Below, one piece after another: positions 18,567-28,081 of a DNA stretch of 64,000 nucleotides. Positions within the stretch are counted from its first letter, which is position 1, and the number at the start of each line of letters is the position of its first letter. Under the pieces are notes generated by a model. It did not search any database, was not told the origin of the DNA, and saw only the letters and a program-made list of their open reading frames with translations. The DNA comes from Erwinia sp. HDF1-3R (GTDB taxonomy: Bacteria > Pseudomonadota > Gammaproteobacteria > Enterobacterales > Enterobacteriaceae): positions 2,852,001-2,916,000 of the forward strand of contig NZ_CP155071.1 of the NCBI RefSeq assembly GCF_039621855.1. The letters run 5' to 3'. Made by a program: the position numbers and the translations under genes.

Positions 18567-19046
18567 ATGACTGATAAAAAAGCCAAAAGCGGAAAACGTA
18601 AGCTGCTGATACCGATCATTGTGGTCGCAGTGCTGCTTGCTTGCAGCGCGGCGGGCTATACGGTCTGGCGCATGATGAAGTCCCCCGCTGATGCGACTCA
18701 GGCCGCCAAACCCGAGCCGCCACCCGCGCCGGTCTTTTTTGCCATGGACACCTTTACGGTTAACCTGATTAACCCGGATAACGATCCCGATCGCGTACTG
18801 TACATCGGCTTTACCCTGCGCCTGCCCGACGAAGAGACGCGCCGTCGTATGAATGATTATCTGCCGGAAGTCCGCAGCCGTTTGCTGATGCTGCTTTCTA
18901 ACCAGAGTGCCACCGCGCTGAGCAGTGAACAGGGCAAACAGGCACTGGTTGCGCAGATCAAAACCGTACTGGCGCCTCCGCTGGTACCCGGACAACCTCA
19001 GCAGGTGGTGAATGATGTTCTGTTTACCGCCTTTATCCTGAGGTAG
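18567..19046 (+). CDS. fliL: FliL, flagellar basal-body-associated protein
   Basis: A 159-residue inner-membrane protein. It has a lysine-rich cytoplasmic start, one membrane helix at about residues 12-33 ([22 protein letters not shown]), a proline-rich linker and a periplasmic domain ([30 protein letters not shown]) of the stomatin-like FliL fold. It surrounds the stator and supports torque. It is the first gene of fliLMNOPQR. The start has AGGAAG upstream. Confidence 0.94.
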   Translation: MTDKKAKSGKRKLLIPIIVVAVLLACSAAGYTVWRMMKSPADATQAAKPEPPPAPVFFAMDTFTVNLINPDNDPDRVLYIGFTLRLPDEETRRRMNDYLPEVRSRLLMLLSNQSATALSSEQGKQALVAQIKTVLAPPLVPGQPQQVVNDVLFTAFILR

Positions 19047-19050
19047 AGGT

Positions 19051-20058
19051 ATGGCCGACAGCATTCTTTCACAGGCAGAAATTGACGCGCTACTCAATGG
19101 AGACAGCGACAGCGCGGCAGAAGAGAACGTCAGCAAAGTGGGCGAAGGTGACATTCGCCCCTACGATCCGAATACCCAGCGTCGCATGGTGCGTGAACGT
19201 CTCCAGGCACTGGAGATTATCAATGAGCGATTCGCACGTTCCTATCGTATGGCGCTGTTTAACCTGCTCAGGCGCAGCCCGGACATTACCGTAGGTGCGA
19301 TAAAAATTCAGCCCTATCATGAATTTGCGCGCAACCTGCCGGTACCGACGAACCTGAACCTGATCCACCTTAAGCCCCTGCGCGGCACGGCCCTGGTGGT
19401 CTTTTCGCCCAGCCTGGTGTTTATCGCCGTGGATAACCTGTTCGGCGGCGACGGTCGCTTTCCGACCAAGGTTGAAGGTCGTGAGTTTACCGCCACAGAA
19501 CAGCGGGTGATCCGCCGCATGCTGAAGCTGGCGCTGGAAGGCTACAGCGATGCCTGGAAACCGATTTACCCGCTGGACGTCGAGTACGTGCGTTCAGAAA
19601 TGCAGGTGAAGTTTACCAACATCACCACCTCACCCAACGACATCGTTATTACCACGCCATTCCAGGTGGAAATTGGCAATCTGGTGGGTGAGTTCACCAT
19701 CTGTATTCCGTTCAGCATGCTTGAACCGCTGCGCGAGACGCTGGTCAATCCGCCGCTGGAAAACTCGCGGCAGGAAGATCACAACTGGCGGGAAACGCTG
19801 GTGAAGCAGGTGCAGCACTCTGAGCTGGAGCTGGTGGCCAGCTTTGCCGACGTTTCGATGCGCATTTCGCGCCTGCTGGCCCTGAAGCCCGGCGATGTCT
19901 TACCGATTGATAAACCGGACCGCATTATCGCCCATGTGGATGGCGTGCCGGTGCTGACCAGCCAGTACGGGACCCTTAACGGGCAGTACGCACTGCGCGT
20001 GGAACATCTGATTAACCCGATTTTGAATTCGATGAACGAGGAACAGCCCGATGAGTGA
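19051..20058 (+). CDS. fliM: FliM, flagellar motor switch protein
   Basis: A 335-residue C-ring protein. The N-terminal CheY-P-binding peptide is plain (SILSQAEIDALLNGDS). The middle domain follows with the GGxG loop (LFGGDGRFPTKVEGREFTATEQRVIRRML), and a C-terminal SpoA domain pairs with FliN. It sets the direction of rotation on binding CheY-P. It begins four bases after fliL and overlaps the start of fliN by eight bases. Confidence 0.96.
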   Translation: MADSILSQAEIDALLNGDSDSAAEENVSKVGEGDIRPYDPNTQRRMVRERLQALEIINERFARSYRMALFNLLRRSPDITVGAIKIQPYHEFARNLPVPTNLNLIHLKPLRGTALVVFSPSLVFIAVDNLFGGDGRFPTKVEGREFTATEQRVIRRMLKLALEGYSDAWKPIYPLDVEYVRSEMQVKFTNITTSPNDIVITTPFQVEIGNLVGEFTICIPFSMLEPLRETLVNPPLENSRQEDHNWRETLVKQVQHSELELVASFADVSMRISRLLALKPGDVLPIDKPDRIIAHVDGVPVLTSQYGTLNGQYALRVEHLINPILNSMNEEQPDE

Positions 20059-20458
20059 CACGAATAAGCCGTCCGAAGACGACATCTCTGCGGACGACCT
20101 GTGGGCTGACGCCATGAACGAGCAGGCCACCACCGCCGCTGCCACCACCGAAGGGGTATTCAAATCGCTGGAAGGCAACGACGTGGCCGGGTCCCTGCAG
20201 GATATCGAGCTGATTATGGATATCCCCGTCAAGCTGACCGTCGAGCTGGGCCGTACCAAAATGACTATTAAAGAGCTGCTGCGCCTGACGCAGGGCTCCG
20301 TCGTGGCACTGGAGGGGCTGGCCGGTGAGCCGCTGGATATTCTGATCAACGGTTACCTGATTGCGCAGGGTGAAGTGGTGGTAGTAGCCGATAAGTATGG
20401 CGTTCGCATCACCGACATCATTACCCCTAACGAACGTATGCGTCGTCTGAGTCGCTAA
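20051..20458 (+). CDS. fliN: FliN, flagellar motor switch protein
   Basis: A 135-residue C-ring protein with an acidic, disordered N-terminus and a C-terminal SpoA domain (LIMDIPVKLTVELGRTKMTIKELLRLTQGSVVALEGLAGEPLDILINGYLIAQGEVVVV) that is nearly the family consensus. FliN forms the base of the C ring and recruits FliH-FliI. The start overlaps the end of fliM, and the stop is directly followed by the fliO start. Confidence 0.96.
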   Translation: MSDTNKPSEDDISADDLWADAMNEQATTAAATTEGVFKSLEGNDVAGSLQDIELIMDIPVKLTVELGRTKMTIKELLRLTQGSVVALEGLAGEPLDILINGYLIAQGEVVVVADKYGVRITDIITPNERMRRLSR

Positions 20459-21079
20459 ATGAACCAGCCTACCCGCCAGGATCCGACACCGGCTGCCGGT
20501 CAGCAATCTGACCAGGCGCTGCCTCCGTCACCCGGTCAACAGACTGGTCAGGAACAGCCTCCGTCAGCCAGTCAACAGACTGGTCAGGCACTGCCTCCGT
20601 CAGCCGATCAGAAACAGCATCCATCAACGATCCAGCAGAATGGTCAGGTGGTATCTCCGGCGGTGAGTCAGGAACTGCGGCCTTCAGCCGGTCAGGTTCA
20701 GCATCAGCCGGTGGGTCAGCCTGCGTTATCAACCGGCTCAGTGCTGACGCAGGTTAGCAGCGTACTGGCGGGCATTATCCTGTTGATTCTGGCCTGTGCC
20801 TGGCTGGCTAAGCGTCTTGGTTTTGTACAAAAAGGGCAGGTTCGCGGGCTGAACGATCTGACCATCAGCGCAAGCTGCAAGATGGGTCAGCGCGAACGCG
20901 TGGTGATTGTTGATGTGGAAGATGCCCGCCTGGTGCTGGGGGTGACGGCGCAGCAGATCACCCATTTACATACTTTACCGCCGAAACCGCCGCAGGAACA
21001 TCCGGCGCCGTCGGCCGTGACGGCAGATTTTCGTCAGGTTTTACAGACGCTGATCAAACGCCCCGGAAAGCCACAATGA
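20459..21079 (+). CDS. fliO: FliO, flagellar export apparatus assembly protein with long N-terminal extension
   Basis: A 206-residue protein, against about 120 in E. coli. The membrane helix lies at about residues 100-117 ([21 protein letters not shown]), followed by a normal FliO cytoplasmic domain ([43 protein letters not shown]). The first ~90 residues are an unusual Q/P/S-rich stretch built of imperfect units such as GQQTGQ-PPSA, repeated about every 15 residues. The ATG at 20459 directly follows the fliN stop. An internal start could give a shorter protein, but no ATG lies close before the helix. FliO helps FliP assemble; the role of the extension is unknown. Confidence 0.85.
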   Translation: MNQPTRQDPTPAAGQQSDQALPPSPGQQTGQEQPPSASQQTGQALPPSADQKQHPSTIQQNGQVVSPAVSQELRPSAGQVQHQPVGQPALSTGSVLTQVSSVLAGIILLILACAWLAKRLGFVQKGQVRGLNDLTISASCKMGQRERVVIVDVEDARLVLGVTAQQITHLHTLPPKPPQEHPAPSAVTADFRQVLQTLIKRPGKPQ

Positions 21080-21810
21080 AACGTTCTTTTATCCTGCCCG
21101 CCCTGCTTTTGCTGCTGGCACCCGAGGTCCATGCCCAGCTGCCCGGTCTGATGAGCCATCCGCTGGCTAACGGCGGCCAGAGCTGGTCACTGCCGGTTCA
21201 GACGCTGGTCTTTATTACCTCACTGACCTTCCTGCCCGCTATTTTGCTGATGATGACCAGCTTTACGCGCATCATTATCGTTTTTGGCCTGCTGCGAAAT
21301 GCCCTGGGTACGCCGTCAGCGCCGCCAAACCAGGTACTGCTCGGCCTCGCACTGTTTCTCACCTTCTTTATTATGGGACCGGTGTTCGACAAGATTTATC
21401 AGGATGCTTACCTGCCGTTCAGCCAGGATAAAATCAGCATGGAGGTAGCGATAGATAAAGGTGCGCAGCCCCTGAGAGAATTTATGCTGCGTCAGACGCG
21501 CGAGGCCGATCTGGCGCTTTTCGCCAGGCTGGCTAATACGCCACCGCTTCAGGGGCCTGAATCCGTGCCAATGCGTATTCTGCTGCCTGCCTACGTTACC
21601 AGTGAGCTAAAGACCGCGTTTCAGATTGGCTTCACCGTTTTCATCCCCTTTTTGATTATCGATCTGGTGGTCGCCAGCGTACTGATGGCGCTGGGGATGA
21701 TGATGGTGCCCCCGGCCACCATCTCGCTGCCGTTTAAACTGATGCTTTTCGTGCTGGTCGACGGCTGGCAGCTGCTGGTGAGTTCCCTGGCACAGAGTTT
21801 CTATACCTGA
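21076..21810 (+). CDS. fliP: FliP, flagellar export gate protein
   Basis: A 244-residue membrane protein (245 in E. coli) with a cleavable signal peptide, as is typical for FliP ([21 protein letters not shown]), and the conserved [54 protein letters not shown] region. Four membrane segments follow in total, with the [41 protein letters not shown] segment at the C-terminus. Five FliP subunits form the export pore with FliQ and FliR. ATGA overlap with fliO. Confidence 0.97.
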   Translation: MKRSFILPALLLLLAPEVHAQLPGLMSHPLANGGQSWSLPVQTLVFITSLTFLPAILLMMTSFTRIIIVFGLLRNALGTPSAPPNQVLLGLALFLTFFIMGPVFDKIYQDAYLPFSQDKISMEVAIDKGAQPLREFMLRQTREADLALFARLANTPPLQGPESVPMRILLPAYVTSELKTAFQIGFTVFIPFLIIDLVVASVLMALGMMMVPPATISLPFKLMLFVLVDGWQLLVSSLAQSFYT

Positions 21811-21893
21811 TTCAACGCTGAACGCGCAGCCTCTGGTGCTGAGTAACGTCAGGCAGTTTATTCCGGTAAGTTTTCTATTAATGTGGAGTCGCG

Positions 21894-22163
21894 ATGACAC
21901 CTGAATCGGTAATGGTTATTGGTCACGATGCGATGCAGGTTGCGCTGGCGCTGGCCGCCCCGCTGCTGCTGGCCGCGCTGGCCAGCGGGCTGATTATTAG
22001 CCTGCTACAGGCGGCGACGCAGATAAATGAGCAAACGCTGTCATTTATTCCCAAAATCCTGGCCGTGGTCGCCACCATGGTTGTCGCCGGTCCGTGGATG
22101 TTGAACCTGGTGCTGGACTATATGCGCACCCTGTTTACCAACCTGCCGAATATGATCGGCTAA
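21894..22163 (+). CDS. fliQ: FliQ, flagellar export gate protein
   Basis: An 89-residue protein, exactly the usual length, with two membrane helices ([60 protein letters not shown]). The [11 protein letters not shown] loop is diagnostic for FliQ. Four copies wrap the FliP-FliR core. The stop codon overlaps the fliR ATG (TAATG). The 83-base gap after fliP is a little longer than elsewhere in the operon. Confidence 0.96.
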   Translation: MTPESVMVIGHDAMQVALALAAPLLLAALASGLIISLLQAATQINEQTLSFIPKILAVVATMVVAGPWMLNLVLDYMRTLFTNLPNMIG

Positions 22164-22954
22164 TGATAACTTTTGACAGCAGTCAGCTGATGATATGGCT
22201 GGGCCAGCTGTTTTGGCCATTAGCCAGGGTAATGGCTCTCATCATGACGGCGCCGCTGCTGAGCGAAAAATCGATCGGTAAAAAGGTCAAAATCGGTCTG
22301 GGCCTGATGATCACCTGGACCCTGATCCCCTCTTTACCCCCCACCACGGTAACCCTGTTTTCAGCGGGCGGGTTCTGGCTGCTGATCCAGCAGATTCTGA
22401 TCGGCATCGCCATTGGCTTTACCATGCAGTTCGCCTTTGCTGCCGTCAGAACGGCGGGAGAAGTGATAGGGCTGCAAATGGGCCTGTCTTTCGCGACCTT
22501 TTTCGATCCGGCCAGCAGATTAAACATGCCGGTACTGGCACGCTTTCTCGATCTTCTGGTTATGCTGCTGTTCTTAACCTTTAACGGTCATCTTTGGCTG
22601 ATATCCATGCTGGCAGACAGTTTTCACACTCTGCCCATCGGCGGCGAGCCGGTTAACGGCAATGCTTTCCTTGCGCTGACCAAAGCGGCCAGTCTAATTT
22701 TCCTTAACGGTCTACGATTAGCGCTACCGCTGATAACTCTCCTCCTCACGCTAAATTTGGCCCTGGGTTTGTTAAACCGTGTTTCACCACAGCTATCGGT
22801 TTTTGCTATTGGCTTCCCCGTCACCTTATCCTTGGGTCTGGTGTTTCTGAGCCTGATGATGCCCCTGCTGGCCCCGTTCTGCGAGCATCTGTTCAGTGAA
22901 GTGTTTGATTTACTCTCCAGCATATTAAGTGAAATACCACAAGCCCGACCTTAA
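22163..22954 (+). CDS. fliR: FliR, flagellar export gate protein
   Basis: A 263-residue polytopic protein (261-264 in relatives) opening [52 protein letters not shown], with the conserved [32 protein letters not shown] core. One FliR completes the export gate with five FliP and four FliQ. The start at 22163 overlaps the fliQ stop; the longer frame upstream is not FliR-like. It ends the fliLMNOPQR operon. Confidence 0.96.
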   Translation: MITFDSSQLMIWLGQLFWPLARVMALIMTAPLLSEKSIGKKVKIGLGLMITWTLIPSLPPTTVTLFSAGGFWLLIQQILIGIAIGFTMQFAFAAVRTAGEVIGLQMGLSFATFFDPASRLNMPVLARFLDLLVMLLFLTFNGHLWLISMLADSFHTLPIGGEPVNGNAFLALTKAASLIFLNGLRLALPLITLLLTLNLALGLLNRVSPQLSVFAIGFPVTLSLGLVFLSLMMPLLAPFCEHLFSEVFDLLSSILSEIPQARP

Positions 22955-23021
22955 CTATCACTTCTATAACAGGGTTTCATAGTTAAGCCATGAAGATGTG
23001 TTATTCCGCTTTTCAGACTTT

Positions 23022-23057
23022 CTTTATCAGAATTTACTTAAGGAAATTCTGATAAAG
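23022..23057. terminator. Long perfect hairpin after fliR
   Basis: Fourteen-base perfect arms (CTTTATCAGAATTT / AAATTCTGATAAAG) with an eight-base loop lie 67 bases after the fliR stop. It lacks a T-run and is AT-rich, so it could be a weak terminator, an mRNA 3'-end stabiliser or a protein-binding palindrome. Confidence 0.5.
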
Positions 23058-23276
23058 CCCCCTCTGCAATGAAAATTATTCTTATTAAAACGCAATTAGC
23101 GTATTTTAATTAACGAAACGGGTGGATCGTGACCTAAGCGACAGCAAAGGTGCGGCAAACAACCGTCTGTTTTTACTGGAAATTTCATTTGATGCGGTTT
23201 TTCTTGTATCAAACTGCGTTTTGCGGCATTGTCAACGCACTTTTCAGCGGCACTCATTCGCAGGCTGAATGTTTTT

Positions 23277-23290
23277 TAGGATTAATCCTA
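23277..23290. promoter_or_regulatory. Candidate RcsAB box
   Basis: TAGGATTAATCCTA is a perfect palindrome matching the form of the RcsAB box (TaAGaatatTCctA) found before rcsA and exopolysaccharide operons in enterobacteria. It lies about 310 bases before the rcsA start, a distance similar to that of the autoregulatory box in E. coli and Erwinia. Confidence 0.55.
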
Positions 23291-23602
23291 TCAGTATTTC
23301 TTGCGTTCTGCGCGATAGTGACCAGCGTCTCAGGAATCGGACGGTATGCTGTATAAAAACAAATTATCCATCAGTTGCTCTGAAAAACTGCGTTTTTCAT
23401 CGTGCTGCCAGGATTTTTGTCGTCTGTTCCAAAGACTCAGGTAACCAAAAAGGCCCGTTTCGACGCCTCAACGCAGGCAGGGAAACAGGCTGAATGAGTG
23501 ATAATAACAAGATCGTAATTTGAATAATTTACTCTCGAAACTACACAAACGCGTAATTCATCGTTGATTCAAACGGATAACAATTTGGTGAGGGTTGCAA
23601 TA

Positions 23603-24238
23603 ATGCCAACAATTATAATGGATTCATGCAGCTATACACGGCTCGGGCTAACGGACTACATGTCAGCGAAAGGTGTAAAAAAGAAAAATATATCCACTGT
23701 AAGCGACATTGACCAGCTGCTGGATAAATGCGAACAGAGTCAGCCCGGCGTGGTATTTATTAATGAAGACTGTTTCATTCATGAGGCGGATGCCAGCCAG
23801 CGCATAAGAAATATTATTCTTCAAAACCCTGATACGTTATTTTTCATTTTCATGGCTATTTCGAATATTCATTTTGAAGAGTATCTTTACGTCCGCAAAA
23901 ATCTGATCATTACGTCGAAATCAGTTAAGCCTGCAACGCTGGATACATTATTACATTCGTATTTTCAAAAACGCGTGAACGTTTCACCTCGCTACTCAAC
24001 CGCTTTCGAGGTTCACCCCTTGACGCTGAGTCAGACCGAGTCGAATATGCTAAAGATGTGGATGTCTGGCCACGATACGATTCAAATATCGGATAAAATG
24101 CAAATTAAGGCCAAAACCGTTTCCTCTCATAAGGGGAATATTAAACGTAAAATCAAAACGCACAATAAACAGGTTATTTACCACGTTGTCCGCCTGACGG
24201 ATAACGTTACCAGCGGTATCTATGTCAATGTGAGATAG
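23603..24238 (+). CDS. rcsA: RcsA, capsule synthesis co-activator
   Basis: A 211-residue LuxR-type regulator. It opens [31 protein letters not shown] and ends with the nearly invariant DNA-binding region ([51 protein letters not shown]). RcsA pairs with RcsB to activate exopolysaccharide genes and its own gene, and is degraded by Lon. The ATG at 23603 gives the family length; the TTG at 23564 is rejected. A strong terminator follows. Lying directly after fliR, it keeps the enterobacterial gene order. Confidence 0.96.
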   Translation: MPTIIMDSCSYTRLGLTDYMSAKGVKKKNISTVSDIDQLLDKCEQSQPGVVFINEDCFIHEADASQRIRNIILQNPDTLFFIFMAISNIHFEEYLYVRKNLIITSKSVKPATLDTLLHSYFQKRVNVSPRYSTAFEVHPLTLSQTESNMLKMWMSGHDTIQISDKMQIKAKTVSSHKGNIKRKIKTHNKQVIYHVVRLTDNVTSGIYVNVR

Positions 24239-24247
24239 TCCCGCCAG

Positions 24248-24280
24248 GAAACTGCCGACGAAAGTCGGCAGTTTCTTTTG
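24248..24280 (+). terminator. Rho-independent terminator of rcsA
   Basis: Twelve-base perfect arms (GAAACTGCCGAC / GTCGGCAGTTTC) with a GAAA loop, followed by TTTTG, begin ten bases after the rcsA stop. Confidence 0.92.
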
Positions 24281-24322
24281 TACTATCGCCTCATTTTGTT
24301 AACTGCGTCTCATTTTCTGCCT

Positions 24323-24349
24323 TAAGCCTTTTCATTCCGCTGCCGATGA
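24323..24349 (+). promoter_or_regulatory. Sigma-28 (FliA) promoter of the chemoreceptor gene
   Basis: TAAGCCTT-N11-GCCGATGA matches the sigma-28 consensus in both halves, with the exact 11-base spacer. It lies 55 bases before the chemoreceptor start codon, downstream of the rcsA terminator. Confidence 0.75.
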
Positions 24350-24404
24350 TTTGTAGACAGACCGAAGCTCCGCTTCGCTTACTACAAACTAAGAGCCAAA
24401 GGAT

Positions 24405-26108
24405 ATGAAACCAATTAACCTCAGTGTTGAATCAAACCGGGTCAGTTTCTGGCAGCACATTCGTCTCGTTCCTCTCTTTTCTGCCATTCTTGGCGGAATT
24501 TTACTGTTATTTGCCCTCTGTATTGCCCTCGCCAGCTATTTTTTGATCCAGAGTAATCATTCGTTAAAAGACGTGACCGAAGAGATTCAGGTTCGCATGG
24601 CCATCTCCAACAGCTCAAGCCACCTGCGCACCGCGCGCCTTAATATTATTCACGCTGCCGCTGCGGCGAGAATTGGCGAGATGGACACATTCAATGCTTC
24701 TCTGGGTCAGAGCGAGAACCGCATCCGGCTGGCGTCAGACAGTTTCAAGAGCTATCTGCAACGTCGGGTAAAAACGGCAGACGATCAGGCGTTGGACGCG
24801 GAGCTTACCCATCGCTTTGATACTTATCTTAATCAGGGCCTGCTGCCCATGGTGAAAAGTGCAAAAGACGGCAGCTTTGAAGGGGTTATCGCCCAGGAAA
24901 CAGATAACACCCGTAAAATGGATGACGCCTATAACGAGATATTGCTGAAGGCAATAAAGATTCGCACGCAGCGGTCAGAGCATATTAACCAGATTGCTCA
25001 GGCGCAGACGCACCTGAGCTTTATTATGATGGCCTGTGCCTTTGGCGCGGCGCTGCTGCTAACGCTGGCAACCTTTGTATTCCTGCGTCGTATTGTTATT
25101 ACACCACTTCGACAGGCCGTGGATCGTATTGAACGCATCTCCCATGGCGATTTGACCGTGCCATTGCAGCAGTGGGGAAACAGCGAAATTGGCACGCTCA
25201 GCAGCAATCTGCAAACCATGCAGCAGGCTTTGGTCAAAACGGTAGGCAGCGTCAGGGAAGGTGCCATCGCGATTTATCAGGGTTCAGGCGAAATATCTGC
25301 CGGAAATACCGACCTCTCTTCCCGGACCGAACAGCAGGCTGCGGCCCTTGAAGAGACGGCGGCCAGTATGGAGCAGTTAACGGCCACCGTTAAGCAGAAC
25401 GCCGACAACGCCCACCATGCCAGCCAGCTGGCAGCGGATGCCTCCACTAAGGCACGCGAAGGAGGAGATATCGTTTCCGGCGTAATAGGGACGATGAACA
25501 GTATTTCCGGCAGTTCGAAGAAGATTGCGGAGATCACCACCGTCATTAACAGCATCGCCTTTCAGACCAATATTCTGGCGCTCAATGCGGCCGTTGAAGC
25601 GGCCAGGGCCGGTGAGCAGGGTCGCGGCTTCGCCGTGGTGGCCAGTGAAGTCCGCAGCCTTGCCCAGCGCAGCGCGAGTGCGGCGAAGGAGATTGAAGCG
25701 TTAATTGCAGAGTCGGTCGGACTGATTGATAAAGGATCTACTCAGGTGGGCCAGGCGGGTGAGACGATGACCGGCATCGTCGGCGCGGTCCGCCGGGTAA
25801 CGGATATCATGGCCGAAATAGCGGCAGCCTCCGATGAGCAAAGTCGGGGTATTCAGCAGGTGAGCCTAGCGGTAACGGAGATGGATAACGTGACGCAGCA
25901 GAATGCTTCCCTGGTAGAGGAAGCCTCAGCGGCGGCGGCGGCACTGGAGGAGCAGGCTTCGCGGCTGACGCAGGCCGTGGCGGCCTTCCATCTGAGCGAC
26001 AGCGCGACGCAAAATACTGTACCGGTCGTCATGAAGTCTGACAGGCCGTTGCTACCGACCCCTGCCCGTCCGGCGCTGGCTGAAGCGGGCAACTGGGAGA
26101 GATTTTAA
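24405..26108 (+). CDS. Methyl-accepting chemotaxis protein
   Basis: A 567-residue chemoreceptor. It has a first membrane helix at about residues 23-49, a four-helix-bundle type periplasmic sensor (about 50-205), a second membrane helix at about 207-229, HAMP at about 230-285 and the signalling hairpin tip ([48 protein letters not shown]). Methylation-site segments flank the tip. The C-terminus ends NWERF, close to the NWETF pentapeptide that docks CheR and CheB in Tar and Tsr. The ligand is unknown. A sigma-28 promoter stands upstream. Confidence 0.93.
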   Translation: MKPINLSVESNRVSFWQHIRLVPLFSAILGGILLLFALCIALASYFLIQSNHSLKDVTEEIQVRMAISNSSSHLRTARLNIIHAAAAARIGEMDTFNASLGQSENRIRLASDSFKSYLQRRVKTADDQALDAELTHRFDTYLNQGLLPMVKSAKDGSFEGVIAQETDNTRKMDDAYNEILLKAIKIRTQRSEHINQIAQAQTHLSFIMMACAFGAALLLTLATFVFLRRIVITPLRQAVDRIERISHGDLTVPLQQWGNSEIGTLSSNLQTMQQALVKTVGSVREGAIAIYQGSGEISAGNTDLSSRTEQQAAALEETAASMEQLTATVKQNADNAHHASQLAADASTKAREGGDIVSGVIGTMNSISGSSKKIAEITTVINSIAFQTNILALNAAVEAARAGEQGRGFAVVASEVRSLAQRSASAAKEIEALIAESVGLIDKGSTQVGQAGETMTGIVGAVRRVTDIMAEIAAASDEQSRGIQQVSLAVTEMDNVTQQNASLVEEASAAAAALEEQASRLTQAVAAFHLSDSATQNTVPVVMKSDRPLLPTPARPALAEAGNWERF

Positions 26109-26109
26109 C

Positions 26110-26307
26110 TCACGGGCTGTCGGGGTGCGGTTCAACAAAAATCCCGTCCTGATGGCCAATTTCATTAAAGAACCAGATGCCCATGGGGTAATCATCCAGT
26201 GACACCAGGTACATGGTTCCCTCACTGAAATCCTCCACGGCCAGCACCCTGCCCGGCCGCCGTGGCCCGCCGTCAGTTTTCACCGTCACCCGATCGTTAA
26301 CATTCAT
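26110..26307 (-). CDS. dsrB: DsrB, small conserved protein
   Basis: A 65-residue protein, [49 protein letters not shown], which is a clear DsrB by recollection of the E. coli sequence and by place, close to rcsA. It looks like a small beta-barrel. Its function is unknown; in E. coli the gene responds to H-NS and RpoS. It converges on the chemoreceptor gene with one base between the stops. Confidence 0.92.
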   Translation of the reverse strand: MNVNDRVTVKTDGGPRRPGRVLAVEDFSEGTMYLVSLDDYPMGIWFFNEIGHQDGIFVEPHPDSP

Positions 26308-26379
26308 TCGTTTCTCCCGTGGTTAATCCCTGAAGTTTACCTTATTACAACCGCCTTACACAGCGCAGGATACCCGCGC

Positions 26380-26538
26380 CTAGCGCCGGGCAATAATCCA
26401 TACCGCATGGACGATACCGGGGATGTAACCACAAAGCGTCAGCAGAATATTCAGCCAGAAAGCCCCGCCGAATCCGACCTGCATAAACACGCCCAGCGGA
26501 GGAAGAAGAATAGCCACTACGATACGTAAAAAATCCAT
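26380..26538 (-). CDS. Pmp3/YqaE-family membrane peptide
   Basis: A 52-residue protein too short for usual gene tracks. MDFLRIVVAILLPPLGVFMQVGFGGAFWLNILLTLCGYIPGIVHAVWIIARR has the two membrane helices and the LPPLGV and GYIPGIVHA motifs that define the PMP3/UPF0057 family (E. coli YqaE). Members are stress-induced and affect membrane potential in yeast; the bacterial role is unclear. The start at 26538 has GGAGG six bases upstream. It is 72 bases upstream of dsrB on the same strand. Confidence 0.9.
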   Translation of the reverse strand: MDFLRIVVAILLPPLGVFMQVGFGGAFWLNILLTLCGYIPGIVHAVWIIARR

Positions 26539-27240
26539 TTTACCTCCAAAGCGTTGAATGAAATTTATAATGCACTGATAATTATAGACCTTTACGACAA
26601 AGCCGCCAACTACCCGGCAGGTGCCGTTACCGGGCAGGGCCCGGAGATTTTCGTTTTCTTAACGTTTCGCAGGCAGACTTTTGACGGGGCGGGCGCTTAC
26701 ACTGTATTCACTGCACCAACCCCAAAGGCGCAGTCAACCTAAAAAGTAACAAGGATTTTTGCCCGCGCAGCGCGGGCTTTTTTTCGCCTGGCGAAACCTG
26801 CCTGTTCTGTAAAAGCCTTATGGCGACGCCCTTGCAAATAAGCATTTTTTTCATCCCCGGGTAACAGGCAAAAAAATCCCGGCCAGTGGCCGGGAATGAA
26901 AATTCATGATAATGAAATTCGGTACAGAGAAATTCTCTGACCTGAAAATGATAACGAATTTCACAACTAAGATAAATCTGAATAACCTGCCCGTAACTGT
27001 ACAGTGAGTACTTTCCTGTAAAGCTTTTTCCTTTCTCTGCCTTGCCACACCCGAGCTGATAAACACTTTCTTAAAGAAGGGGTATTCACTCTCTGAGTTA
27101 ATTTTTTAAGAGTATTCCTAATACCCAGGCCTTTTCTCCTGCGCGCTGAGATAAAGCCACCCTACTCAATTGCCAGTCGGCGCTATACTGTAATGATAAT
27201 GCAGCATTTTTACATCAGACTGCTTGAGGAGGTAATGGCT
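26539..27240. other. Intergenic stretch with terminator and possible small RNA
   Basis: No convincing protein gene in about 700 bases. A strong rho-independent terminator (GCCCGCG / CGCGGGC followed by seven T) lies at about 26761-26785 with no gene ending near it, so an upstream small RNA on the plus strand is possible. A second AT-rich part, 26880-27130, shows nothing recognisable. Confidence 0.4.
26761..26785 (+). terminator. Orphan rho-independent terminator
   Basis: GCCCGCG-CA-GCGCGGGC-type stem followed by TTTTTTT. No protein gene ends here on this strand, which suggests a small non-coding transcript or a lost gene. Confidence 0.75.
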
Positions 27241-28047
27241 ATGCCCAGACTTTCAGAACCGCTGATGATAGTCACCGATTTGGATGGCTCACTGCTCGAT
27301 CACCACACCTACAGCTGGGAGCCCGCACAGGCCTGGCTGGACCGCCTTATTGGGGCTGCGATCCCGGTGGTGATTTGCTCCAGTAAAACGGCGGCGGAAA
27401 TCGCGCCGCTGCAGCGCGCGTTAGGCATTACCGGCATGCCGTTTATCAGTGAAAATGGCGCGATTGTCGACGGTGGCAGCATGGGTAGCGTGCCGCCAGT
27501 GGCCCGGCAGGGTCTGGAGTACGCTGCGCTATGCGACAGGCTGGACCAGCTCCGAAGCCGGTATAATGCTAAATTCATTGGCTTCGCCGATGTCACGCAA
27601 AAGGAGGTTGCGGACTGGACGGGGCTCAGCCCGCATGATGCTCTGCTGGCGAAACAGCGCCAGGGCTCAGAGAGTATTATCTGGCGCGACACGCCCGAAA
27701 AATTCACCCTGTTTCAACACTGGCTTGCCGATGAAGGGCTTGAACTGGTACAGGGAGGCCGGTTCTGGCATGTCATGAGTCAGGGAAGCGGAAAAGGCGC
27801 CGCGCTGGCGTGGTTACTTGAGCATCTCTCTCCGCCTTCCTCATCGCGCTACCTTACCGTCGGGCTGGGAGATGGCCCTAACGACGCGCCAATGCTTGAG
27901 AACACCGATTACGCCGTCATTATCAAAGGCTACAGTAAAACACCCGTCAGACTGTTACGAAGCGATAGCGAGAATATCTTTCACAGTACGCACTTCGGTC
28001 CACAAGGCTGGAGCGAAGGGCTGACACATTTTATCACCCGGGATTAA
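27241..28047 (+). CDS. yedP: Mannosyl-3-phosphoglycerate phosphatase family protein (YedP)
   Basis: A 268-residue HAD phosphatase. Motif I is VTDLDGSLLD (catalytic aspartates), a CSSKTAAEI segment follows, and motif IV is GLGDGPNDAPMLENTDYAVII. The subfamily dephosphorylates mannosyl- or glucosyl-3-phosphoglycerate to the glycerate osmolyte. The start at 27241 is chosen because AGGAGG lies eight bases upstream; ATG at 27235 is too close to it. It is followed 34 bases later by a glycosyltransferase gene that should supply its substrate, unlike E. coli where yedP is alone. Confidence 0.88.
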   Translation: MPRLSEPLMIVTDLDGSLLDHHTYSWEPAQAWLDRLIGAAIPVVICSSKTAAEIAPLQRALGITGMPFISENGAIVDGGSMGSVPPVARQGLEYAALCDRLDQLRSRYNAKFIGFADVTQKEVADWTGLSPHDALLAKQRQGSESIIWRDTPEKFTLFQHWLADEGLELVQGGRFWHVMSQGSGKGAALAWLLEHLSPPSSSRYLTVGLGDGPNDAPMLENTDYAVIIKGYSKTPVRLLRSDSENIFHSTHFGPQGWSEGLTHFITRD

Positions 28048-28081
28048 GGTTGCCTGCTCGCACCGTTTTAAGGGGAATGCA

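Larger units (their letters stand above)
22955..23602. promoter_or_regulatory. AT-rich fliR-rcsA intergenic region
   Basis: About 650 AT-rich bases without a convincing gene. It holds a long perfect hairpin just after fliR (23022-23057) and an RcsAB-box-like palindrome (23277-23290). In E. coli, the long AT-rich region before rcsA is bound by H-NS; the same is plausible here from base composition alone. Confidence 0.5.
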
